A stretch of 64,000 nucleotides of DNA from Schnuerera sp. xch1 (GTDB lineage: Bacteria > Bacillota > Clostridia > Tissierellales > Tepidimicrobiaceae). The translations under genes and the position numbers were made by a program. The notes under the pieces are model-generated. The model did no database searches. It had not been told where the DNA came from and saw only the letters and a list, made by a program, of their open reading frames with translations. The stretch spans positions 388,025 to 452,024 of the forward strand of contig NZ_JAIOUP010000001.1 of assembly GCF_019931165.1 (NCBI RefSeq), in the 5' to 3' direction. Below, in pieces: positions 7,627 to 17,502 of the stretch; within the stretch, counting starts at the first letter, position 1; each line of letters begins with the position of its first letter.

Positions 7627-8091
7627 TTATTCTACTACTACCTTTCCTTCTGAAATAAGCTTATCTGCAATCCACGCAGCTACTTCTCCTGTTATTTTGA
7701 TACAATGTTTTTTTCTTCCAGGACTTTGAAAATTATCTCCAGCCCATTGTTTAGTAATTACTCTACAACAAGTTGAACCATATTCATCTTTAATATAATC
7801 ATGTAAGGATGATGCAGCTGGAAACATCTTATCATTCATTGATTCTCCATGTACTCTTCCATAAATCATTCCGAGAGCCATTTGACCACCACTTACTGCT
7901 CCACATAGACATCCACTTTTCCCCATACCAATAGGAAATCCAGAAGCCATTTTTACAATATTCTCATCATAGGGTTTCCCTAACAAGTTATTTATAGTTT
8001 GAACTACTGATTCTGAACAAAAAAATTCGCCTCTTTCAAAATATCCTTCTGCTTCTTTTCTTACTTCTTCTATTAACTGTTCCTTTGTCAT
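7627..8091 (-). CDS. C_GCAxxG_C_C family redox protein
   Basis: 154 residues with the family cysteines in order: FFCSESV, GKSGCLCGAVSGG, STCCRVIT and KHCIKITGE. The family occurs in anaerobes and is thought to be redox-active or metal-binding, sometimes with selenocysteine. All positions here are Cys codons and no UGA is used. The C-terminal helix region (GEVAAWIADKLI) is intact. The ATG follows AAAGGAGA. It is the first gene of a two-gene operon with the TDT transporter. The biochemical function of the family is not settled. Confidence 0.8.
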   Translation of the reverse strand: MTKEQLIEEVRKEAEGYFERGEFFCSESVVQTINNLLGKPYDENIVKMASGFPIGMGKSGCLCGAVSGGQMALGMIYGRVHGESMNDKMFPAASSLHDYIKDEYGSTCCRVITKQWAGDNFQSPGRKKHCIKITGEVAAWIADKLISEGKVVVE

Positions 8092-8298
8092 ATATATTCT
8101 CCTTTCATATCTGCTATAATTTATCTATTTTTATTCACTACTAATATTATAGTAGGATGATTGCTTTTACAAATAGTATTTTTTAATAGGTTTTCATTGT
8201 TTTATAGATATATTTTATGGATATATTTGAAAGTATAATGCATTTTCAACCAATGATATTTCTTGATTTATGAATTTCTAAAAATTTATCAAAAATCA

Positions 8299-8329
8299 AA
8301 AAACTGTAATCGTGATGATTACAGTTTTT
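8299..8329 (-). terminator. Terminator of the uronate operon, tRNA-operon type
   Basis: On the minus strand AAACTGTAATC-ATCAC-GATTACAGTTT is a perfect 11-bp hairpin followed by a T-run. It is clearly homologous to the hairpin at 59967-60001 (18 of 21 bases alike over CTGTAATCAT...CAG), and both follow a tRNA-Arg-like 3' end. Confidence 0.85.
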
Positions 8330-8334
8330 CATTA

Positions 8335-8357
8335 TGGTCTACCTACGAGAACTCGAA
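8335..8357 (-). repeat. Diverged tRNA-Arg 3' end stub
   Basis: The minus-strand reading is TTCGAGTTCTCGTAGGTAG then ACCA. This aligns with the 3' end of tRNA-Arg(ACG) (TTCGAGTCCTCCTAGGTAC then ACCA), with four mismatches in the last 18 bases plus CCA. There is no matching 5' T-stem or other tRNA part. It sits directly before a tRNA-type terminator, like the stub at 60004. It lies in the 349-bp gap between the kduD stop and the start of the 8091 gene; nothing else is recognised there. Confidence 0.5.
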
Positions 8358-8440
8358 TATTTTTTCTTGCAAATTCATGTATCTTTGAGTTTGTAGAAGT
8401 AACTACAATTTTTTATTCATTAATTCCTACAAGTAGTTAT

Positions 8441-9235
8441 CTATCTAACAAGCCATCCACCATCAACAGCCAATACATGCCCATTTAAATAATCAGAAGC
8501 TGGACTAGCTAAAAATACAATAGTTCCCATTAAATCAGAGGTTTCTCCCCACCTACCAGCAGGGATTCTTGACAATATTTCAGCATTTCTATTTTCGTCT
8601 TGTCTTATTGGAGCTGTATTATCAGTTTTTATATATCCTGGTGCTATTGCATTTATTTGAATATTCTTATCAGCTAATTCATTTGCAAATGCCTTGGTTA
8701 GCCCGGCTACTCCATGTTTACTAGCCGTATATGATGGTATAAATTTTCCACCTTGAAATGATAGCATGGATGCTATGTTAATTATTTTTCCTCTACCCTG
8801 CTTAATCATATATTTAACTGCTGCCTGAGATAAATAATATATTGAATTAAGATTAATATCTATAACATCCTCCCAATCCTTATCTTTAAATTCTGTAATA
8901 GGAGATCTCCGTATGGTACCTGCATTATTTACAAGTATATCAACTCTTCCATATACTTCAATGCATTTATTAATAACACCTTTTGCCATATCCTTATTAC
9001 ATAAATCCACTTGCATGAATTCTACTCTTCTATTTTCTTTCTTAATTAAAGCCTTTATTTCTTCCCAATTTTTTTTGGAATGACATGGTAAAAAAATGTC
9101 TGCACCTGCCTTTGCTAGAGCAACTGCATAGGCTAAGCCTAATCCTTTATTACCTCCTGTAATAATTGCAACATTGTCTTTTAAAGAAAATATCTCCATA
9201 TTAAACTTATCTAATCCACTGAATATCTCATCCAT
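8441..9235 (-). CDS. kduD: 2-deoxy-D-gluconate 3-dehydrogenase / KduD
   Basis: 264-residue short-chain dehydrogenase with the cofactor motif TGGNKGLG (about residue 27), NNAGT, catalytic Ser in INIASMLS and YTASKHG (Tyr/Lys pair). It reduces 2,5-diketo-3-deoxygluconate to KDG with NADH, acting after KduI. Assignment to KduD rather than a generic SDR rests on the N-terminus (FSLKDNVAIITGGNKGLGLA) and on its place 15 bp after kduI. It is the last gene of the uronate operon, with the terminator at 8299. Confidence 0.85.
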   Translation of the reverse strand: MDEIFSGLDKFNMEIFSLKDNVAIITGGNKGLGLAYAVALAKAGADIFLPCHSKKNWEEIKALIKKENRRVEFMQVDLCNKDMAKGVINKCIEVYGRVDILVNNAGTIRRSPITEFKDKDWEDVIDINLNSIYYLSQAAVKYMIKQGRGKIINIASMLSFQGGKFIPSYTASKHGVAGLTKAFANELADKNIQINAIAPGYIKTDNTAPIRQDENRNAEILSRIPAGRWGETSDLMGTIVFLASPASDYLNGHVLAVDGGWLVR

Positions 9236-9250
9236 AATTTAGATTCTCCT

Positions 9251-10078
9251 TTATCTTATTTTAGAATTATCTATATGGTCCATATCTGTAAACTCTATAT
9301 TTTCTCCTACCATACCCCAAATAAATGTGTAGTTTTGATTACCAACGCCTGAATGTATAGACCAGCTTGGTGAGATAACCGCTTGTTCATTTCTCATAAC
9401 AATATGTCTTGTTTCACCTGCTTCTCCCATTAAATGAAAAACTACTCCATCTTCATCCATATCAAAATACAAATATACTTCCATCCTTCTATCATGAGTA
9501 TGGACAGGGAAAGTATTCCATACATTGTTTGGAGCTAACATTGTAAGTCCCATCACTAATTGACAGCTTTCACAAATGTTTGGATGAATATATTGATATA
9601 ACTTTCTTTCATTTGACGTAGACAAACTACCTAAATGTTGAGGCTTAATATCCTTCATATCAATTTTTACTGTAGGATACTCCTTATGAGCTGGAGCACT
9701 ATTTAAATAAAATCTTGCAGGATTATTGCTATCAGCACTCTCAAAAACTACTTCCTTAACTCCTTTACCTACATATAGCCCATCCTTATTATTCATTTCA
9801 TATTTTATTCCATCTAATGCTACATATCCTTTGGGACCAATGTTTATAATTCCAAGCTCTCTTCTTTCTAAGAAGTAATTCGTTCCCAATTCTTTCCCAA
9901 CAGGTAATTCTAGTGGAGCAACTGGTATTGCACTTCCAACAATTATTCTATCGATATGACTATAAACTAGCTTTAATTCTCCTTTTTTAAACAAATCATC
10001 GATTAAAAAATTATCTCTTAGTTCCTTTGTATCAAGACCCTTTGCTTCATCTGGACTAACAGCATATCTAACTTCCAT
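9251..10078 (-). CDS. kduI: 5-keto-4-deoxyuronate isomerase KduI
   Basis: 275 residues, the family length, with the full KduI signature: N-terminal [40 protein letters not shown], and metal ligands in [18 protein letters not shown] plus the late WSIHSGVG. It isomerises 5-keto-4-deoxyuronate, made from unsaturated uronates released by polysaccharide lyases, to 2,5-diketo-3-deoxygluconate for KduD. Its presence means that the operon handles lyase products as well as free uronates. It lies 110 bp after uxuB, with no clear promoter between. Confidence 0.95.
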   Translation of the reverse strand: MEVRYAVSPDEAKGLDTKELRDNFLIDDLFKKGELKLVYSHIDRIIVGSAIPVAPLELPVGKELGTNYFLERRELGIINIGPKGYVALDGIKYEMNNKDGLYVGKGVKEVVFESADSNNPARFYLNSAPAHKEYPTVKIDMKDIKPQHLGSLSTSNERKLYQYIHPNICESCQLVMGLTMLAPNNVWNTFPVHTHDRRMEVYLYFDMDEDGVVFHLMGEAGETRHIVMRNEQAVISPSWSIHSGVGNQNYTFIWGMVGENIEFTDMDHIDNSKIR

Positions 10079-10189
10079 TTATATTCCTCCTCATTATATT
10101 CTTTAGATACTCTAATGTCATTATTTACACTAGAGCTATGGAATAAATATATCTAAAAGAATCCCTTTTTAGTACATTTACATCCATTA

Positions 10190-11794
10190 TTAGTAAACAT
10201 ATTTTTTCAAAGTTTTTCTGATCACACCCTTTCCTAATACCAATTCTTCAAAATAGTCTTCAACTTTTTGTCCTAAGTCTACATCATAAAGATTTACTCC
10301 GAAAATATTTGCATTTGATAAAATAGGTTTAAGTTGATCATGGAATGGTCCCTTATCTCCAAGATTAATATTTGCCACATGGGGTACTACCTCTTTAAGG
10401 AGTGGATCTGGGCTTAATTCCATCTTATCACCATTATCATTAATACCCATTAAGTACCTGCACCATCCAGCTAATACAAGAGGAATAAGCTTTAAATCTG
10501 TAACATTTAAATCCTCTCTTGCTTGATATGCTCTTATGGTCTCTCCAAAACGAATTCCTAGCTTCTGAGAAGTATCAGTGGCTATTCGCTGAGGTGTATC
10601 TGGCATAAATGGATTTGGAAATCTTACTTGAAGAACTTCATCAATAAACTCCTTTGGATCAATTATTCCAGGATTCACAACTACAGGAAAACCTTCCTCA
10701 TACCCAATCTTCTCGACTAAAGTTTTTAACTCAGGATCTTCCATCTCCTTTGAAATCAAATCATATCCTAACAAACAACCAAATATTGCAAGGGTTGTGT
10801 GAAGAGGATTAAGACAAGTACAAACCTTCATTCTCTCTACCTTCTCAACAGTCTCCCTATCTGTAAAGATAACGCCACCTTCTTCAAGATTCGGTCTATC
10901 ATTAGGAAAAACGTCCTCTATTATCAAGTACTCTGATTCCTCTGCATTTACGAAGGGAGCTACATGACTTTTTTTTGATGTGATTAAATCCTCTACATCT
11001 TTAAAACCACTATCCTTCAGCATATTTCTCACACTTGAATCAGGTCGAGGTGTAATCTTATCAATCATAGACCAAGGAAAAGATACAAACCTCGGATCAT
11101 CAATATAATTTTTAAAACCTTCTTTCACTAAACCCTTTTCCACCCATTTTTCAACATAAGTATTTACAGACTCATAAAGCTTTGTTCCATTATGAGACAT
11201 ATTATCCATACTAACAAGAGCTATTGACTGTTTACCATATAGATATCTTTCATATACAAGAGATGTTACTTGTCCAATATAACTAATTGGACTTTGAGGA
11301 CCATTCTCAAAATCCTCAACCACTACAGATAAATATTCTCCCTTACTATCCTTCAATTTATATCCCTTTTCAGTTATAGTAAAACTAACCATTTGCAGAC
11401 TAGGGTTTACAAAAATCTCTTTTAATCGTCTCCAATTTGTTTCATTTTGTACATCTAATTCTAAGGATTCAGCAATGCTTGCAATAACAGTTTTTTCTAT
11501 GCTACCATCTACCTTTAATGTAATAAGTACTGTGAGATTGTCATGGGATTGATATATTGTTTCTATACTATCTCCTCCTACCACAACAATACCTTTGTCA
11601 CTTTTACCTTCGTTTAAAATTCTTTGTTGAACATTTGCCATGAATGCCCTAAAAATATTACCAGCACCAAAATGAATCCAATTAGGGCTTTTTTTAGTAT
11701 CTTCTCTTATCTGTTCAATATTATATTTGGGAAGCTTAAATCCAGCTCTTTCCCAATCATGATTATCCTTTAAAGCATCTAAGTTTAATTTCAA
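10190..11794 (-). CDS. uxuB: D-mannonate oxidoreductase (fructuronate reductase) UxuB
   Basis: About 534 residues of the mannitol dehydrogenase family, with WIHFGAGNIFRAF near residue 37 as the NAD site and KVCTCLNPLHTTLAIFG with the conserved Asn-x3-His in the catalytic region. It reduces fructuronate to mannonate. The TTG at 11794 is preferred: it lies 8 nt after GGAGG and gives the family start LKLNLDALKD. A GTG three codons earlier overlaps the ribosome site. It follows uxuA by about 17 bp, so the two consecutive steps of glucuronate breakdown are coupled. Confidence 0.9.
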   Translation of the reverse strand: MKLNLDALKDNHDWERAGFKLPKYNIEQIREDTKKSPNWIHFGAGNIFRAFMANVQQRILNEGKSDKGIVVVGGDSIETIYQSHDNLTVLITLKVDGSIEKTVIASIAESLELDVQNETNWRRLKEIFVNPSLQMVSFTITEKGYKLKDSKGEYLSVVVEDFENGPQSPISYIGQVTSLVYERYLYGKQSIALVSMDNMSHNGTKLYESVNTYVEKWVEKGLVKEGFKNYIDDPRFVSFPWSMIDKITPRPDSSVRNMLKDSGFKDVEDLITSKKSHVAPFVNAEESEYLIIEDVFPNDRPNLEEGGVIFTDRETVEKVERMKVCTCLNPLHTTLAIFGCLLGYDLISKEMEDPELKTLVEKIGYEEGFPVVVNPGIIDPKEFIDEVLQVRFPNPFMPDTPQRIATDTSQKLGIRFGETIRAYQAREDLNVTDLKLIPLVLAGWCRYLMGINDNGDKMELSPDPLLKEVVPHVANINLGDKGPFHDQLKPILSNANIFGVNLYDVDLGQKVEDYFEELVLGKGVIRKTLKKYVY

Positions 11795-11811
11795 TGCAAA
11801 CACCTCCCGTG

Positions 11812-12879
11812 CTACTTATTGGACTTTTCAATTGCCTCCCATAATCCATTCAAGTAGGCTACACCTAAAGCTCTATCATATAAACCATAACCAGGCATCG
11901 CCTTTTCTCCCCAGATCATCCTTCCATGATCAGGCCTAATAGGTCCAGTCATATTAATATCATAAAGTGCTTTCATAATTTCATACATATCTAGAGACCC
12001 ATCTGAAGATAGATGAGCAGTCTCCTCAAATTTACCTGGCGCAACATGTTTAACGTTTCTAACATGGGCAAAGTGAATTCTTCCCTTGAAACTTCTTATC
12101 ATATCTGGGATATCATTATCAGGGTTCGAACCTAAAGAACCTGAACAAATTGTAAGACCATTATTTATTACTGGTACTGCATCTAATAATCTTTGAATAT
12201 TTTCCTTACTATTTATAATTCTCGGTAAATTAAATATAGACCATGCAGGATCATCCATATGAATTGCCATCTTTATTCCATATTTTTCACAAGTTGGCAT
12301 AATAGATTTTAAGAAATATACAAGGTTTTGAAATAATCTTTCTTCATCTACATTTTTATACATTTCAAATAGCTCTTTTATCCTAGTAAGTCTATCTGGT
12401 TCCCAACCAGGCAAAATAAATCCACTAGAATCGGCGTCCATCTCCTCAAACATCTTAGTAGGATTAATTTTATCGATAATATCCTGATCATAAGAAAGGA
12501 CTGTAGAACCATCTGACCTTTCCTTTGCAAGGTCAGTTCTAGTCCAATCAAATACTGGCATAAAATTATAACAAACTAAATCAATTCCTTCCTTTCCCAA
12601 ATTTTCTAGAGTTTTTATATAATTTGAAATATATAGCTCTCTTGTAGAAAGACCAATTTTTATATCATCATGTACATTTACACTCTCTATGCCACTTATT
12701 TCAAGCCCTTCTGATTCAACTTCTTCCTTCATTGTTCTAATTGATTCTCTACTCCATACTTCTCCAGGTTTAGTACTATAAAGAGTTGTAATAACTCCTA
12801 CACAACCTGGTATCTGTCTTATTTGTCTTAAGGTTACAGTATCATATTCGCTCCCGTACCATCTTAACGTCATTTTCAT
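11812..12879 (-). CDS. uxuA: Mannonate dehydratase UxuA
   Basis: 355 residues with the UxuA pattern MTLRWYGSEYDTVTLRQIRQIPG at the N-terminus, MAIHMDDPAW and FAHVRNV as metal-site segments, and RPDHGRMIWGE near the C-terminus. It dehydrates D-mannonate to 2-keto-3-deoxygluconate with a divalent metal ion. The ATG at 12879 follows GGGGGTGA at a good distance; the GTG further upstream is part of that ribosome site. It lies upstream of uxuB in the same operon. Confidence 0.95.
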   Translation of the reverse strand: MKMTLRWYGSEYDTVTLRQIRQIPGCVGVITTLYSTKPGEVWSRESIRTMKEEVESEGLEISGIESVNVHDDIKIGLSTRELYISNYIKTLENLGKEGIDLVCYNFMPVFDWTRTDLAKERSDGSTVLSYDQDIIDKINPTKMFEEMDADSSGFILPGWEPDRLTRIKELFEMYKNVDEERLFQNLVYFLKSIMPTCEKYGIKMAIHMDDPAWSIFNLPRIINSKENIQRLLDAVPVINNGLTICSGSLGSNPDNDIPDMIRSFKGRIHFAHVRNVKHVAPGKFEETAHLSSDGSLDMYEIMKALYDINMTGPIRPDHGRMIWGEKAMPGYGLYDRALGVAYLNGLWEAIEKSNK

Positions 12880-12923
12880 TCGTAAAATCACCCCCTATGT
12901 TTTTATAGAAAAATTATGAAATA

Positions 12924-12956
12924 AAGTCGTAAATACATATTCTATAAATACGACTT
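12924..12956 (-). repeat. Hairpin between dctM and uxuA
   Basis: AAGTCGTA (12924-12931) and TACGACTT (12949-12956) form an 8-bp stem with a long AT-rich loop, without a strong T-run. It could be an attenuator or an RNA-processing or stability element that separates expression of the transporter and the downstream enzymes. Confidence 0.45.
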
Positions 12957-13025
12957 CAATCTCAAATACAGATAAAAGTTCAATAACTAATGGTTTATAA
13001 TTAAATCCATATTTCATAACTGATT

Positions 13026-14318
13026 TTACATAAATAAGGATGGAAGCCATAAGCTTACCGAAGGAACAAATGTAACAAATAAAAGAGCAACAATCATTAG
13101 TAAGTAAAATGGAATCATTGCTTTTACAAGACGCTCAATAGATAATTTGCCAACTGCAGAACCAATAAATAAAACGGAACCAACGGGAGGCGTCAATAAT
13201 CCTATCCCAGTGTTTAAAATCATCATAACACCAAACTGAATTGGAGTAATTCCAATTGAAGTCGCAACAGGGAGTAATATTGGGGCAGCAATCAAAATAA
13301 TTGGAGCCATATCCATAATCATTCCAAGTAACAAAAGTATAAGATTCAAAAGTAATGCTATCATAATTGGATTATCTGTAACATTGATAATAGCATTTGC
13401 TGCTAATGTCGGCACATGTAATCGTGTCAACAAGTATCCAAAGATACTAGAAGTTGATATCAAAATTAGCACAATAGATAATGTATCCACACATTTCCCT
13501 AGAACTTTCCAAACACCTTTCCAATCAAGACCTTTATACATAAATACACTAACAATCAAACTATAAATAACTGCAATAGCTGCAGACTCTGTCGCAGTAA
13601 AGACACCACCAACAACACCTATTACGACTATCAAAACTGCTGCTAAAGCCCAAAAGGAAGTAACTAATGCTTTAATCATATTCTTTATGCTGAATTTTTC
13701 ACCTTTTGGATAGTTACGTTTAACAGAAAAAATATACGAACCTATCATCAATGATATTGCAAGTAATGCACCTGGTAAATAACCAGCAAGAAACAAACTT
13801 CCTACTGAAATGCCACCTGCAGTAGTAGCATAAATAACCATATTGTGACTTGGCGGAACTAATAGGCCTTCACATGAAGAAGAAATAGTAACTGCTGTAG
13901 AAAAATCATCATCATATCCTTGTTCTACCATCATTGGAATCATTATGCTACCAATAGATGCAGTATCTGCAGCTGCAGAACCAGAAATACCTCCAAAGAA
14001 GTATGATGCTACGATATTAACCATTGCCAAACCACCTCTCATCCAACCAACAAGAGTATTTGCTAGTTTAATTAGCTTTTCTGAAATACCTCCAGAGCCC
14101 ATAAGTACACCCATCGTGATAAAGAATGGAACTGCCATAAGACTAAAGGAACTAATACCCTTAACCATCTGTTGAGCAATTATATTAAGTGGCAATCCTT
14201 GGTACAAGAGCGTGAACAAGGATGAAAGCCCTACTGCATATGCTATAGGAAATCTTAAAAGTATCATAAAAAGAAAACTACCAATTAAAATCAAAATTGC
14301 AATACTTTCAGCACTCAT
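13026..14318 (-). CDS. dctM: TRAP transporter large permease (DctM type)
   Basis: 430 residues and about 12 membrane segments. GISGSAAADTASIGSIMIPMM and the central GLLTPPVGSVLFIGSA are the two conserved DctM motifs. It forms the Na+-driven permease with the small subunit, and its start codon overlaps the dctQ stop by 4 bp. From its operon the likely cargo is hexuronate (galacturonate or glucuronate), delivered by the DctP protein at 14930. Specificity is inferred from context. Confidence 0.9.
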   Translation of the reverse strand: MSAESIAILILIGSFLFMILLRFPIAYAVGLSSLFTLLYQGLPLNIIAQQMVKGISSFSLMAVPFFITMGVLMGSGGISEKLIKLANTLVGWMRGGLAMVNIVASYFFGGISGSAAADTASIGSIMIPMMVEQGYDDDFSTAVTISSSCEGLLVPPSHNMVIYATTAGGISVGSLFLAGYLPGALLAISLMIGSYIFSVKRNYPKGEKFSIKNMIKALVTSFWALAAVLIVVIGVVGGVFTATESAAIAVIYSLIVSVFMYKGLDWKGVWKVLGKCVDTLSIVLILISTSSIFGYLLTRLHVPTLAANAIINVTDNPIMIALLLNLILLLLGMIMDMAPIILIAAPILLPVATSIGITPIQFGVMMILNTGIGLLTPPVGSVLFIGSAVGKLSIERLVKAMIPFYLLMIVALLFVTFVPSVSLWLPSLFM

Positions 14319-14839
14319 CTACTTTCCTCCTTTAAAAATATAGTCTCTAGGTGATTAAATAATATTTCTATTTCAAAAATAACCATGGCTACACCTGCTA
14401 GTGGAATAGGAAAGTACATCCAAAACCTAGAGAGATTTGACATACTTACATATTTACCTTTTGATCCAATTAGTACAGCGTATTTCCAACCTACCACTAT
14501 CATTACAATGCCTAGTGCAAAAACAGCAATGTCTGCAATAATATCCAAAAATAGTATTACTTTTTTAGGCAAATATTTATCAAAAGCTTGCATACGAATA
14601 TGTGCTCTTCTTCTGATAGCTAGAGCTGCAGAAAGTACCGCCATATATGCCATCAAAGTCAGAACTATTTCTTCACTCCATGCTGGATCTGGTATAAAAG
14701 AAATGAATCGACCAGCTACTGCCATTGATGTTATAAGAATATCCATTATTAATAATATCTTGCATATGAAAAGAGTAATCTTATATACGATATCATATAC
14801 AGGTTTAACCCTATTAATAGTGTCAAAGAATCTAGCCAT
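14315..14839 (-). CDS. dctQ: TRAP transporter small permease (DctQ type)
   Basis: 174 residues with four hydrophobic segments. The second half of the first helix pair contains PDPAWSEEIVLTLMAYMAVL, the usual DctQ WxEE-type motif. RRRAHIRMQAFDKYLP follows as the cytoplasmic loop. It partners DctM. The ATG follows AAGGGGGAG. It lies 90 bp after dctP, and its stop overlaps the dctM start. Confidence 0.88.
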   Translation of the reverse strand: MARFFDTINRVKPVYDIVYKITLFICKILLIMDILITSMAVAGRFISFIPDPAWSEEIVLTLMAYMAVLSAALAIRRRAHIRMQAFDKYLPKKVILFLDIIADIAVFALGIVMIVVGWKYAVLIGSKGKYVSMSNLSRFWMYFPIPLAGVAMVIFEIEILFNHLETIFLKEESR

Positions 14840-14929
14840 GTTCTACTCCCCCTTATTAAATTGGGCACAAAGGCTACATCGCTACATTGGCTTCTGCGCC
14901 CTAAAATAATATTGTGAAACTATTTAATT

Positions 14930-16003
14930 CTATTGCATATCAATAATTCTTTGATAAAGTTCACCATTATCTTCTGTTTCGGATTCAATAACATTCTTTA
15001 CAGCTTCCTGCCAAGGTGTAACATCATCAACTTCTATCACAGTTACACCTTCTGCTTTTAACTCTTCTAACACTTCATTTTCAATTTCTTCAGAAACCTG
15101 TCTATTAAACTCTGATGCAAGCTCACCAGCCTCAACAAGAACATTTTGTTGCTCTTCTGTAAGGCTATCCCAAGCTTCATCTGTAATTATCACTTGAATA
15201 GCTCCAAGTGTATGACCATCAAGAATCAGATATGGTGCAACTTCATGAAATGCATTAGATTTATAGTTAACTATAGGTTGTTCAGCACCATCAACTACAC
15301 CTGTTTGAAGTGCAGAATAAAGTTCCCCGAAAGATACAACTGTAGGATTAGCACCAAATCCTTCTACCATACCATTCATAATAGGATCATTTGATACCCT
15401 AAGTTTCATACCAGCTAAATCTTCTATTCCACTAATTGGATCAACTGTGAAGAAATGTCGGAAACCTTCTTCACCATAGAACAAGCCTCTAACACCACTA
15501 CCATTTTCATGTGGTTCTAATAGGAATTCAGAAGCTAAATCAGATGTTGCAAAATTCCAATAATGATCACGGTCTACAAATGTAAATGGAATGGAAAGCA
15601 ATTTTGATTTTTCTCCACCATAACTTGTAAGTGCAAACGCTGAAATACGAGACATATCAATTGTTCCACCACCTCCAAGCATTGTATCAAGTACGTCATT
15701 TTCCGATCCTAAAACTCCACTTGCCTGAATATCAATCTTAATCTTCCCATCTGAAAGCTCTTCAACTTTTTCCTTATAAAAAGTAGCCATTTGTCCAACG
15801 ATACTGTCTAATGGATTAACTTCCGCATATACAAGAGTGACCTCTGGCATTGCATCTGTAGTATCATCTTGCTCATCATCTAGAGGTTGTCCACTAGATT
15901 GATGTGCTAATTGGTCTGGTTCTTGCAATCCACACGCTGTTAATACTGCAACTAACAAAACTAAAACTAGACTTAATGATAATACTCTAAAACGTTTTTT
16001 CAT
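14930..16003 (-). CDS. dctP: TRAP transporter solute-binding lipoprotein (DctP type)
   Basis: 357 residues. The N-terminus KKRFRVLSLSLVLVLL-VAVLTAC is a lipoprotein signal with Cys24 as the lipidation site. The mature part shows the DctP family segments GVLGSENDVLDTMLGGG, MKLRVSNDPIMNGMVEGFGANPT (in part) and FGELYSALQTGVVDGAEQP. In the family an Arg of the KLRV segment binds the substrate carboxylate. It lies first among the three TRAP genes after uxaC. Hexuronate binding is inferred from the operon. Confidence 0.9.
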   Translation of the reverse strand: MKKRFRVLSLSLVLVLLVAVLTACGLQEPDQLAHQSSGQPLDDEQDDTTDAMPEVTLVYAEVNPLDSIVGQMATFYKEKVEELSDGKIKIDIQASGVLGSENDVLDTMLGGGGTIDMSRISAFALTSYGGEKSKLLSIPFTFVDRDHYWNFATSDLASEFLLEPHENGSGVRGLFYGEEGFRHFFTVDPISGIEDLAGMKLRVSNDPIMNGMVEGFGANPTVVSFGELYSALQTGVVDGAEQPIVNYKSNAFHEVAPYLILDGHTLGAIQVIITDEAWDSLTEEQQNVLVEAGELASEFNRQVSEEIENEVLEELKAEGVTVIEVDDVTPWQEAVKNVIESETEDNGELYQRIIDMQ

Positions 16004-16088
16004 TTTATCTCCTCCTATTTTTTACATAATATTTACGTTATAGAAAATTCCAGGCAATTATGTATTGTCAACCGAAAATAATGGATAT

Positions 16089-17492
16089 TTATTCAATACC
16101 AAAATAATTAAATGCATTATTATAGCAAATATCCTGTACCATATTGCCTAGTAATTCCATATCATAAGGCACTTCGCCTTCCTCAACCCAAGTACCTACT
16201 AAATTACATAGCACTCTTCTAAAGTACTCATGCCTTGTATAAGACAAGAAACTACGCGAATCAGTAACCATACCTACAAATCTACTTAATAATCCAAGAT
16301 TAGCTAAGGATATCATCTGTTTCTCCATTCCATCTTTCTGGTCATTAAACCACCATGCAGTACCAAATTGTATTTTCCCTGGTATCCTCCCATCTTGGAA
16401 ATTCCCTATCATGGCTGCCAGTACGTCATTATCCTTTGCATTTAAAGAATATAATATAGTCTTTGGTAACCCTGATTGAATCGATATTGTATCAAGCAAT
16501 TTGGATAATGACGCTGCTATATTTTCATCTCCTATAGAGTCAAATCCTGTATCTGGTCCTAGTTTTTCAAACATTTTAGTATTGTTATTTCTTAAAGCAC
16601 CAATGTGAAACTGCATAGTCCAATCTAGCTCATTAAATTTCTCTGCTAACCTGACCATAGTCATAGTCTTATATTTATCTATTTCTAAGTCATTTAGTTT
16701 TTGACCATTCATAGCTTTTTGGAAAATTTCATTTATTTCTTCATCTGTTCCTTTTCTGAAAAACATCTTATCTAATCCATGGTCAGATGATCTACATCCC
16801 TCTTCATGGAAGAAGTTGATACGATTATATAATGCCTTTATTAAATCATCATAGGACTTAATGTCAATATTACTCACTTCTGATAATTTATTTACCCATT
16901 GGACAAATCCATCATTTTGAATATTTATTCCTTTATCAGGTCTCAATGTTGGCACAACTGTAGTATAAAAATCCTTATCTTCTTTAATTTTTTTATGATA
17001 TTCTAAGCTATCTATTGCATCATCTGTAGTACAAATAACTTTTACATTGAATTTTTTAATTATTCCCTTTGCTGTAAAATTTTTTCGGTTTAGCAGTGCA
17101 TTTGTTTTTTCCCATATTTCATCAGCAGTATTTTCATTGATTATAATGTCTATATCAAAGTATCTTTTGAGCTCCAAGTGAGACCAATGATACAATGGAT
17201 TGCCTATACAATAAGGTACTGTCTTTGCCCAAGCTTTGAATTTTTCATAATCTGAAGCATCTCCAGTTATATATTCTTCGCTAATTCCATTGCTACGCAT
17301 TGCTCTCCATTTATAATGATCTCCACGTAGCCATATCTCGGTAATATTTTTAAAACTCTTGTTCTCCGCTATTTCTTTCGAACTCAAATGGCAGTGATAA
17401 TCAAATATTGTCATATCCTTTGCATAGTCATGGTATAGTTTCTCTGCAGTTTTATTTTTTAATAAAAAGTTTTCGTCCATAAATTTTCTCAA
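16089..17492 (-). CDS. uxaC: Glucuronate isomerase (uronate isomerase) UxaC
   Basis: 467 residues with FMDENFLLKN at the N-terminus, the metal motif IFDYHCHLS (HxH), WRAMRSNG, QFHIGALRNNN and SRSFLSYTRHEYFRR. It interconverts glucuronate/fructuronate and galacturonate/tagaturonate, the entry step for both branches. The TTG at 17492 is chosen because it follows GGAGGG by 7 nt and gives the family start (RKFMDE...); the ATG four codons later has no ribosome site of its own. A cre-like site overlaps the leader. Confidence 0.95.
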   Translation of the reverse strand: MRKFMDENFLLKNKTAEKLYHDYAKDMTIFDYHCHLSSKEIAENKSFKNITEIWLRGDHYKWRAMRSNGISEEYITGDASDYEKFKAWAKTVPYCIGNPLYHWSHLELKRYFDIDIIINENTADEIWEKTNALLNRKNFTAKGIIKKFNVKVICTTDDAIDSLEYHKKIKEDKDFYTTVVPTLRPDKGINIQNDGFVQWVNKLSEVSNIDIKSYDDLIKALYNRINFFHEEGCRSSDHGLDKMFFRKGTDEEINEIFQKAMNGQKLNDLEIDKYKTMTMVRLAEKFNELDWTMQFHIGALRNNNTKMFEKLGPDTGFDSIGDENIAASLSKLLDTISIQSGLPKTILYSLNAKDNDVLAAMIGNFQDGRIPGKIQFGTAWWFNDQKDGMEKQMISLANLGLLSRFVGMVTDSRSFLSYTRHEYFRRVLCNLVGTWVEEGEVPYDMELLGNMVQDICYNNAFNYFGIE

Positions 17493-17502
17493 AACAATTC
17501 CC

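Noticed and set aside
14385..14909. Plus-strand 174-codon ORF opposite dctQ
   Set aside because: Shadow of the real dctQ gene; the minus-strand product has the family motifs and ribosome site.
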